The notes under the pieces: generated by a model
Databases searched by the model: none
What the model was told of the DNA's origin: nothing
The model's input: the letters and a program-made list of their open reading frames with translations, nothing else
Position numbers and translations under genes: made by a program
Source: Pseudoneurospora amorphoporcata
Taxonomy: Eukaryota > Ascomycota > Sordariomycetes > Sordariales > Sordariaceae
Direction of reading: 5' to 3'
NCBI GenBank assembly: GCA_033297205.1
Contig: MU859167.1
Coordinates: 54,743 to 118,742 of the forward strand
DNA: 64,000 nt
Part shown: in pieces, positions 55,924 to 64,000 of the stretch
Position numbering within the stretch: position 1 is the first letter of the stretch
Layout: every line of letters begins with the position of its first letter

Positions 55924-56649
55924 GCAGAGAAGAACCAAGAAGATTGTGAGACCGGGAAAGAAGAAGGCAGGCACGATGCAGGGTTAAAGGTGTCGCCCAA
56001 CCGCATACCTACATAATCCTGGGTCCATCGAAGGAACTTCTCTATTTCCATCGTGTCTTGCAATACCTCCCCCAACAGATCATGCTTCTAACCGACAGTC
56101 TGTCAAAAGTACGGCATTGTGCCATGCGCTGTTCCGAGGTCATTTTATCTGTTAGTTTTTTCCTCACAACAAAGTTGAGAGTATGTTGCACGATGGTCGA
56201 CTCGACACGGGAAGTTCCACCTGTAGGTAATGACCATCAAACAAACAAGTGCATTTATCTTGTTATTTCTAGTAACACCCATTTCGAAACAAAGAAACGC
56301 CCTCCCTTGTACTCTTGAAAAACATCCAAATACCACGATGTGGCCCATTCCGACGCCTTGGACCCATCCTCACTTGCCTTCAACCGTATAGTTTTACTTT
56401 CCCGCTCAATTTACTATTCTCTTTGAGTCTTGACCATCAATCCTTTCAGTGTGTCCATCGGACTACTTCTGTACCTCCCGTTCCCTACCGGAAGCGCACA
56501 GCAACTCTTCTCCCAGTCGATACCTATGCTCCAACCACGAAATACTCGGAAACAAAAACCTGCCGACGCTGAAACCACCCCAATCCACTTTCCATCGAAA
56601 CCCGCCAGGGCGGCCGTCATCGACTGGAATTTCCGCACCTAAACGTCGC

Positions 56650-57201
56650 CTAAAGTTGTGAAGCAACCCACCCACCTCTCCTCTCCCTCCTCATCCTCAC
56701 CGGGCCATGTGTCTTGACAAACTCAATCCACTCCTTATCGGGTAGCTGAGCCTTGCCACCACCATTATCCCCCTTTCCATTTCCACATCTCCTTTCAAAC
56801 TTGTCCAGGGACTGCGGCATCTGGTTCTTCACGAACTCACGGTCCGGGTAGCCGGCCCATTTCATTTGAATCCTGGGGCTCCAGATGCTAGGGACCTCGA
56901 CAAAACCCAATGACAAAAGGATCTCGCGAGCTAACTTGGTCTTCTTTCGCGCTTCGGGCCAGGTGGCGTAGTGTTTGTTGGGGGTGGGTAGAAGCGAGAG
57001 GTCGGCGGCGGGACCTGGCTTCTGTACGTAGCCTGTTGCGACGCTCCAACATTTGTCATTGATGAGTGCCTCCCAGAAGTTGGCCCATTTTTCGGACAGA
57101 TCGTGGGTTTGGAGAGGATCGGTCAGGTAGACGTCCATGGGTTTCGGCTGGTATGTGTGGGGGGCTACCACAATCAAGTCATTTTCGTGGTTGTCGGACA
57201 T
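56650..57201 (-). CDS. Orphan paralog family member A, 183 aa hypothetical protein
   Basis: Not recognised as any known family. ATG at 57201 (context CAAGATGTCCGACAA), starting MSDNHENDLIVVAPHTYQ. The blocks shared with its neighbours are: LSEKWANFWEALINDKCWSV with TGYVQKPGP; RKKTKLAREILLSLGFVEV; RIQMKWAGYPDREFVKN; and LPDKEWIEFVKTHG, then a basic tail (VRMRRERRGG). No membrane or secretion signals. The N-terminal MSDN and start context shared with the gene at 54693 support common origin. Intronless, same orientation as the other members. Confidence 0.7.
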   Translation of the reverse strand: MSDNHENDLIVVAPHTYQPKPMDVYLTDPLQTHDLSEKWANFWEALINDKCWSVATGYVQKPGPAADLSLLPTPNKHYATWPEARKKTKLAREILLSLGFVEVPSIWSPRIQMKWAGYPDREFVKNQMPQSLDKFERRCGNGKGDNGGGKAQLPDKEWIEFVKTHGPVRMRRERRGGWVASQL

Positions 57202-58649
57202 CTTGACAACGGTGATGGTTTATGGAAGGCTGGAAGAGTTGTTTGCGCTGATGGAGGGGAAATTGATAAAAGGTCGAGTGCTGAGGCCTGCTTGAAAGGC
57301 ATAGAAGAGGGCGAGGCAGATGATGAATGTATACGCAAACCGAGCGTGGAATTGATTCAAGAATTTCGTCATAGCCGCCCTTAATTTTTGACACATCCTC
57401 CGTGTTGGCCGGCCGTTTCCTCGTTGGTTCTACAACAACAACGGCTCGACCAACACACGGGAAGTTGAAAGAAAATGAGCTTTCGTTGAGACCAACAGGA
57501 CAACACCATTGTCCTCCCGGCCTGTGACCCTTGTCTCCCGGGTTGAAGAACGATCAGCTTCGTTCCATCTTCCTCGTAACCCATCCACGATGGTTACAAT
57601 ATCGCTACATCGTTGACTATAGTACGGTCTGGCGTTGGGAGTTACGTATAACCTTCGACGAATGTCAACATGACTACTGGCGATGACACCCTCGACAGTC
57701 TTGATCCTTGCACGAGTATAAGGAAACCCAGTATGAAAGAAAAAGGAGTACAGACCCCATGAACCGGTAAAGTCTATTACCCCCAATTAGTACTCCAGAT
57801 CAGGCGCTGACACATCATCATCGAGTGTCCTTAGGTAAACACACCACAACAACATGCTCGACAGGGGTGAATGTCAACGAGGAGATAAGCGGCATAGCGA
57901 TAAGCAGGGCATCCGGAGTAAAGTCCGGACGCACCAGGGCAGCACCACTTCGCCATTTCATCCCAAGTTCCCAAGTCTCAAAACCAATTAACCATAGCAT
58001 GATGGATAGATCCTATACGGTACCTATCTCCGTCCAATCAACAACGCAGTCCCATACAGTCCCACGTAGTGGCCATCATTCCAACTTGAGTAGCCGATAT
58101 ACAACAACGTGACATCAGAAGGGATCATCGACAGAAACCCTAAGTGCATACCACCTCGGGCACAGACATATCCTCCACACACACAACAAACACTACACAC
58201 AGCATGGAACATCTTGTCGGGTTGACACAAAATATTCTTTGCGTCCATTATTATCCAGGGTATAAAACTTTTACCCCCAACCGCGTTGAAGCAGTTGTCT
58301 AAAACAACTAGTTATCCCCACCGAACTCCGCAGTCCTGAAAAAATGATCATGTTGAGGACCAAGTACCAAATTGCAACGCCCCTTGAAAATGCATGCAAT
58401 ATGGTGAATTTTTCCGACTCCCAGTAATTTTTTTTTCCGTAACCTGATCCGTCGTTGAGATCACAAACCAGTGACCTGTTTACCATCCCTGTTTTTAGTT
58501 TTCCCAAGCCTTCCTCCTGGGTCTCATGCAAAGTTGAAAAACATATCCGCGACCCATTGGCACCGCTGTTGAATAATGCCCCAATCGCTCATATACCGTG
58601 TATCATCATTACCACACAACATTTGAATCTTTCTATGTGATTGACACAT
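57202..58649. other. Intergenic region with a segment similar to the relic copy
   Basis: No intact gene. The plus-strand word at 57571-57597 (TCCTCGTAACCCATCCACGA and onward) resembles 55651-55677 at about 20 of 27 positions, suggesting that the duplicated unit extended beyond the coding part. Other frames appear random. Confidence 0.35.
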
Positions 58650-60257
58650 TTAGAGACCGGCATCGTACCTCCAGCCCTCAACGGGGAGGGGGAAGGTGTT
58701 GCTCCAGGCAGCAATCTCCTGCTTGAGCTCGCTGACGCGGGGAATATCGCCAGTGGCGATCTTGGCCTTGAAGTCCTTCTGCTTGTTAGCCTCCTTGGGG
58801 AGGGAAGCCTGGATCTCCTTGCAGAGCTTGACGACCTCATCGACGTAGGTGGCGACCTTCTCGAAGTCGGCCTCGCCGAAGCCACGGGAGGTCATAGCGG
58901 GGGTACCAATACGGAGACCGCCGGGGGTGAGAGCGCTCTTGTCGCCGGGAACGGCGTTCTTGTTGCAGGTGATGTTGATCTGCTCGAGGAGGAACTCAAC
59001 ACGGGCACCATCGACGCCGAGAGGGCGGAGGTCTACGAGGACCATGTGAGAGTCAGTGCCGTCAGAGACGAGCTTGTAGCCGAGCTCCTTGAGCTTCTTC
59101 TCAAGAGCCTTGGCGTTGGCGACGACCTTCTGCTGGTACTCCTTGAACTCGGGGGAGGCAGCCTGCTTGAGGGCAACGGCAAGGGCGGTGATGGTGTGGT
59201 TGTGAGGGCCACCCTGGTGACCAGGGAAGACGGAGAAGTTGATCTTGTCCTCGAGGTCATAGAGGGTCTCCTTGCCGGTCTTGGCGTCAACGGAGCGGAC
59301 ACCACGACGGAAGAAGATCATGGCGCCACGGGGGCCACGGAGGGACTTGTGAGTGGTGGTGGTGACGACATCGGCGTAGAGGAAGGGAGAGGGGATAACC
59401 TCGGAGGCAACGAGGCCGGAAATGTGAGCAATATCGACAACAAGGTAGGCGCCAACGGAGTCGGCAATCTTGCGCATGCGCTCGTAGTCAATCAGACGGC
59501 AGTAGGCAGAGGTGCCGGCGACAAGGATCTTGGGGCGGAAGAGCTGGGCGTTCTTCTCGAGGGTATCGTAGTCAATGATGCCGGTGTCAATGTTGACGCG
59601 GTAGGGCATGGTCTCGAAGTAGGTAGAGACAGCAGAGATCCTGAAGTGGGAAGGTGGGTTAGCTCGACTGATCCTTCGTTTGACTGGGATAACTTGGTGT
59701 GACACTCACTTGCGCTGGGGTGTCTGGTAACCGTGGGAAAGATGGCCACCGTGGGGGAGATCAAGACCCATGAGACGGCCGTGAGGGGGCATGATGGCCT
59801 GGTAGACCTGGAGGTTGGCAGGGCTGCCAGACAAGCACTGAACGTTGACACCCCACTTCTTGGGGTCGAGGTGGAAGGCCTCCAGGGCACGGTTCTGGCA
59901 GAGGACCTCGATCTCATCGATGTGCTGGTTGCCGCCATAGTAGCGGGCCCCGGGGAGACCCTCAGAGTACTTGTTGGACATGGGGGAGCCGAGGGCATCG
60001 AAAACGGCACGCGAGGTGACGTTCTCGGAGGCGATGAGGATGATGGACTCGCGCTGGCGCTGAATCTCCTTCTTCATGATCTCGGCGACCTGGGGGTCGG
60101 ACTCGACCAAGCTCTGCTCGAGCATCTGTATATCGCAAAGTTATGAGTCAACATGTTTGTCCGGCTATTAGAAGTCCTGGGGTAATCCACATGGAATTGG
60201 AGAAGAAGGGTTACCACATACAGTCTTGTGAGTCTCGGAGAGGGCGTAGCTGGACAT
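58650..60257 (-). CDS. for: Cytosolic serine hydroxymethyltransferase
   Basis: PLP enzyme interconverting serine plus tetrahydrofolate with glycine plus 5,10-methylene-tetrahydrofolate; the Neurospora cytosolic enzyme is encoded by the formate gene 'for'. Three exons: 60257-60222 (12 codons, [12 protein letters not shown]), 60125-59710 and 59640-58650, with donors GTATGT and GTGAGT, encoding 480 residues, the family length. The PLP lysine is Lys249 in [15 protein letters not shown]. Other conserved blocks are [51 protein letters not shown] and [17 protein letters not shown]. There is no N-terminal presequence, which argues for the cytosolic rather than mitochondrial isozyme. Codon bias is very strong, typical of a highly expressed gene, which also leaves the antisense strand open for 353 codons. 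Confidence 0.96.
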
Positions 60258-61990
60258 GGTGATTGATTTGGGGGGGTTGGCTTCTTTGGAGAGTGAGAGG
60301 CCGAATGTGAGGATTGAGGTTGATGATGAGAGAGAAGAGACGGGAGGGAAGGACAGGAAGAGGAGAGGGGGGATCGATGACCGAGATATAGAAGGAAGGG
60401 GCACTGAGTTCCGGGTTGCTGGACGAGTCAACCTCTCTGAATTAAGTGGCTCCGCAGGGTCCAGTAGCGGTCCGTCCATTCATCAATCGCGGCCGGGCTG
60501 CGGGGAGGAGGGATACACTAGGAAAAAAAAATCCAATTGGAACCCCGCTGAGCCCGCCAAGGTGCAGGTCCGGGCCTCCAATTCGCAATCACTCTCAGCT
60601 GCAATGAAATCTGCTGCCAAAAATCGCCCAAACACATGCGAATCCGCCGCCGCAACAATGGAATGTAAGGACGGGGCCCGATCTCCGGACCTCGAAACAG
60701 AGTCTGGGCCCCGCAATCGACATGGCCTTCCCCACAGCATTGGTTAAGCCCGGTACTGGTTGTGAGCTTTTTACATACCTGGAGCTTTGTGACTGCTCTT
60801 AGCCCGTACACGGCAAGTTCGTTAGCTTAAAACTTCACAACGCACTCTTCACAACTCAACCAACATTCCACCAATTTTCGTGCAAGAAGTTGGTATCAAC
60901 CCGATGCGTTTACTCCATCTCATACAATTTCTTCAATTCTTCGTTTTGCAGGTGGTTATCCCGTTGTTTTCTTGTTAACTTTGCACACTTCTGTTACGAG
61001 AACCGCGCTAATAAACTTTTTAAGTACTGATGTGTAATCCTGGTTATCGCAATAACGGGGCTCGCTACCGGGCCATTGCGGGTGTCGACGATGACTCTTT
61101 CCTCCTCCGGTCTTGAATTGGTCTCGAGTCTTGGCCTCAACATCTCCGGTCTCTTCCCTCTCGTCGACTCACAGCCTGTGCGCTGCTAGCCTAGACTATG
61201 TGGTTAACCATTCCATTTTCGCATTTGATTATATGTGAAAACTGACAAGCTCAATGGCACTAGTGTGGATTGGAGATAAGATTATAAGACGAACTCTTTA
61301 TCTTGAGGACGACGGGACATGAGCATGACACCTCACCTAACCCTACACCTGACACCGAGGCCGTTGTATACGACGATAGTCCTCAATGCAACTCACAACC
61401 ACTCACAGCTTCCCGTCAACACGGCACAGTCGTGCATCTTCGCGTCAAGTTCGCGAACTGGTTGAGGTGTCTTCTATGAACCAGTGTTCCTGCTGGATGC
61501 CACGAATCACAATGCAACAGCACCCCAACAACCCTACGGAGTTACATGTACCTTGCTTTATCGTCTTCCGATAAAGTTGGTCGATGCACTATCAGGAGAT
61601 AAGCTCGTAAAGTACCTAAGGTAGCTCTCAGTGCTCTTCAGCTCAAGGCCGTCGAGCATTGAATTGTCATGATATCCAGATGAGTCTCAGACAGCTATTG
61701 TCTTGTGCTCCCGTCCGCATCCTTGCTCAATGGCATTCCATTGCCTTGTCTCCCCCGTCTTTCATGCATCCCGTTTCAGTCGTGTCGACCATTTCATAGA
61801 GAAAAGGTACGGTGAACCGCTCTGGCTCAATGGGAGGCCGTTATGTAATTCATGTCTTGGCTAGCCGTCTTCTGTCAGATTGTAGGATGCAGATCACACC
61901 CTAATGTAGAGGGTCCCAGTTACCTAATTACATGTCTTGGCATTTCTGGGATACCCGAGCACCTCCTAGACCTTCTGGAGCGGATCTAAG
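60258..61990. other. Intergenic region between for and the second repeat block
   Basis: No gene recognised; open frames are short or are antisense to untranslated sequence. Composition stays normal up to about 61990, where AT content rises abruptly. Confidence 0.5.
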
Positions 61991-62174
61991 GTACGGCTAG
62001 TTTCTAAATAATTTAATTAACTAGTTTATATTAATAAATATAATAATTAATAGTCTAATACATAGATTACTTATTAATATGATGATTAGCATTATAAAAC
62101 TAACTATAAATTAATAATTAATTAAACGATATTATCTCTCTCAAAAATTAATAACGATATTAAAGAAAATGTCG

Positions 62175-62197
62175 TGTCACAGGATTAGCCTGTGACA
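62175..62197. repeat. Short palindrome TGTCACAGG/CCTGTGACA
   Basis: Nine-base arms around ATTAG. The following sequence to about 62340 contains a TATATAG box and a pyrimidine-rich stretch resembling an LTR promoter. The same terminal word CCTGTGACA closes the island at 63093. Confidence 0.5.
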
Positions 62198-62896
62198 TGC
62201 TCACTCTGCACTCATGCTATAGCTATTGTTATAACACGGTCACGTGTAGGGTGATGTGCGTGTACGGACTAGTCTTCCAAGGCTCTCGCCTATATAGCTA
62301 GTCCTCTACGCACATTCCTCCTTCTCTCCTCTCGTATAATAACATATATTTTACCCTACTCCTAATAATGCTTCGTCCTGTAATAATTTATTATACTTTA
62401 CTATCGTACTACGCGCGTTTAAAGGAGATAAATTCAAATCTATATTTAAAAGTATAGAAAAATCTATTTAAATTATATTTGTAATTAAAGATTCAACTTG
62501 TTTACAAGTAAGGTAAGTAAAGATTCAGTCGCAAATATTACGATTCGAGCTAAGTATAATAATATAAGTATTAGCCTTATTTCTTTCTCACTTTTATACT
62601 TACTATTAAAAATAATATATTTTAATAATAATTGTACCTGTATTAATTATTAAATTAATAATAAATTAGCTATATGCTATTAATAATAATTTTATTATAG
62701 TAACAGCTATTAACGCCTTTTAAATTACTAATCCTGCAAATTAAGTAATTTATAATACTTTTACTAAAATATTTACGAAACTTAATAATAGTTTTAATAC
62801 TTATTTTCTTTCCGCTTATACTATAGACTACGCCTTTACGTTCGTTTCGGTCCTGGTATTCTATAATATTACCTTCGCTTATAATTATTCATTTAC

Positions 62897-63093
62897 TGTC
62901 ATGAGGCTGATGCCCGTAGCTAACGTGCCTAGCAATCGCTAGGCGATCCTGTGCTATGCTGGCAACTTCTATAGCCCGTGCGCTGCACATCTCTTAAAAA
63001 GGACAGTTGGCTAGCCGCCTGCTCTGCAGGCGCCCTTCCTCTCTTTCCTTTATCGTAGAACCTTATCGATCGTTTAGGCCAGCACCTGTGACA
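62897..63093. repeat. GC-rich island, candidate solo LTR or short insertion
   Basis: About 197 bp much less AT-shifted than its surroundings, with ends TGTCATGAGG and CCTGTGACA that are partly inverted. ACTGT occurs at 62895-62899 and at 63094-63098 and could be a 5-bp target duplication of an insertion at 62900-63093. It contains a TTAAAAAGG TATA-like word. Confidence 0.45.
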
Positions 63094-63787
63094 ACTGTGC
63101 TGCACCCTTATATTTACAATAATATAATTGAAGCCCGCTCGTATGTTTAAAGAACTAAAGAGGACTTCGCCGAATTTTATTAAGAAATCAATTATTTAAA
63201 TATTTAAAATACTAAACTTTGATAAAGGATTAATAAATTTAAATAATCTTTTAACAATTTTAAATTCAATACTTTTAAATTCTTTTAAAAATAAAGAAAT
63301 AAGTATATTAAAGTTATTAATAAAGTCCGCGCTTAATTAAAGTGTATTTAAAAAATTAAAATATTAATTATTATATTAATTATAAGTATTAATAGTAATA
63401 GTTATAGGTCAGTATAATCTTGTATTTATATTATTCTATTTAATAATAAAGGTACTAATTAATTAAAGAAGGTAGAAAAGTATGATTCTTAGTATATAAA
63501 GATTAAATTTTATTAGATTCATCAGCCGATTTACTTTGTATTTAAATTTAAATATTTTTCGTATATTATTAAATATTTTAAAAGCCCCCTATTTACGGCT
63601 ATCGAATTTTAGTTTGCTAATATCTTCGAATATTTAACCGACAATACTAAATAGAAATAGAAGACTGCTATAAATCTTTTTAAGGAATTTAATATTAAGT
63701 ATAATAATTTTAATTTTATTACGATTATTCGTTATAAATTTAATAATTTTAAAATAATTAAAAATATATATTAAGCCGTTTTTAAGA

Positions 63788-63912
63788 GGAGGTCAACTCG
63801 GACTGTACCCTTCGTCAACGCACACCGTAGCCCCACCCTCCCAAACGCCCAGATGTATTCTTTCGAAAATTTCAGCTAGTTCCCGCGCTAAAACTTGGCA
63901 TTACATTCTGTT
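63788..63912. mobile_element. Truncated copy of TIR element C left end
   Basis: Matches 17274-17398 closely (AGGAGGTCAACTCGGACTGT onward); differences are mostly C/T. It is cut at about 63912, where the LTR-like repeat begins. Confidence 0.75.
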
Positions 63913-64000
63913 TGCTGCAATACCCTAACTAGCCTATGATGATAGTACTAGTATAGGGACGCTACAGTGAACTATGCACTTGTAGCTAAGCGGAGCGGAA
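63913..64000 (-). repeat. Third copy of the LTR-like repeat, cut by the window edge
   Basis: TGCTGCAATACCCTAACTAG onward matches 18030 onward, in minus orientation, and retains more C/G than that copy. Confidence 0.75.

Larger units (their letters stand above)
61991..64000. mobile_element. Second RIP-degraded repeat block, runs off the right edge
   Basis: Very AT-rich sequence with stops in every frame, interrupted by GC-richer islands at about 62170-62340, 62897-63093 and 63788-64000. The last island repeats elements found at 17274-18100. The region 63150-63780 reads like eroded retroelement coding sequence but cannot be assigned. Confidence 0.7.

Noticed and set aside
58641..59702. 353-codon plus-strand frame
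   Set aside because: Antisense shadow of the highly biased SHMT exon 3; extreme Leu/Val/Gly/Asp composition.
1..64000. CRISPR arrays, bacterial operons, rRNA genes
   Set aside because: None seen; spliceosomal introns and RIP show a fungal nuclear genome, and no spaced direct-repeat array or rRNA sequence is present.

Overview
The window looks like nuclear DNA of a filamentous ascomycete, most probably Neurospora or a very close Sordariales relative. Three things point there. The genes have short introns (about 50-100 nt) with GTAAGT/GTACGT/GTATGT donors and CTGAC/CTAAC branch sites. The proteins (complex I 21.3 kDa subunit, CaMK-1, cytosolic SHMT of the 'for' type, fungal Aur1) have the expected family lengths. 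Transposon-derived blocks are extremely AT-rich and differ between copies mainly by C:G to T:A transitions, which is the signature of repeat-induced point mutation (RIP). The species was not verified by any search.

Layout. 1.5-2.5 kb: complex I accessory subunit (minus). 3.7-7.4 kb: UBP2-like deubiquitinase (plus). 9.7-11.2 kb: Aur1 inositol phosphorylceramide synthase (minus). 14.16-21.6 kb: one RIP-degraded LTR retrotransposon bracketed by a GGAGT target duplication, carrying nested insertions: a 0.65-kb inverted-repeat pair, two TIR elements and a 403-bp foldback MITE inside its 3' LTR. 24.5-26.0 kb: Ca2+/calmodulin-dependent kinase (minus). 27.3-30.6 kb: Kre33/NAT10 RNA cytidine acetyltransferase (minus). 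31.1-31.9 kb: mitochondrial GGQ peptidyl-tRNA hydrolase (minus). 33.1-36.1 kb: Nab3-like RNA-binding protein (plus). 38.5-42.1 kb: SAGA subunit Spt7 (minus). 44.2-45.0 kb: VanZ-like membrane protein (plus). 45.7-47.5 kb: ferric-reductase-like flavocytochrome (minus). 48.17-48.48 kb: broken RidA/Mmf1-family pseudogene (plus). 48.8-50.3 kb: LETM1-domain mitochondrial protein (plus). 51.9-57.2 kb: tandem cluster of small paralogous genes of no family I recognise, with a probable relic. 58.6-60.3 kb: cytosolic serine hydroxymethyltransferase (minus). 62.0-64.0 kb: a second RIP-degraded block that repeats elements of the first and runs off the edge.

The conserved genes are unrelated housekeeping functions (respiration, ubiquitin, sphingolipids, signalling, ribosome biogenesis, mitochondrial translation, chromatin, iron/redox, one-carbon metabolism), each with its own promoter. 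The most novel content is the orphan paralog cluster at 51.9-57.2 kb, the well-delimited nested transposon structure at 14-21.6 kb, and several odd gene structures: a possible intron-split start codon, an in-frame open extension after a stop codon, and a phase-neutral stop-free intron. Exon boundaries were read from splice consensus plus reading-frame and family continuity; no transcript evidence was available.
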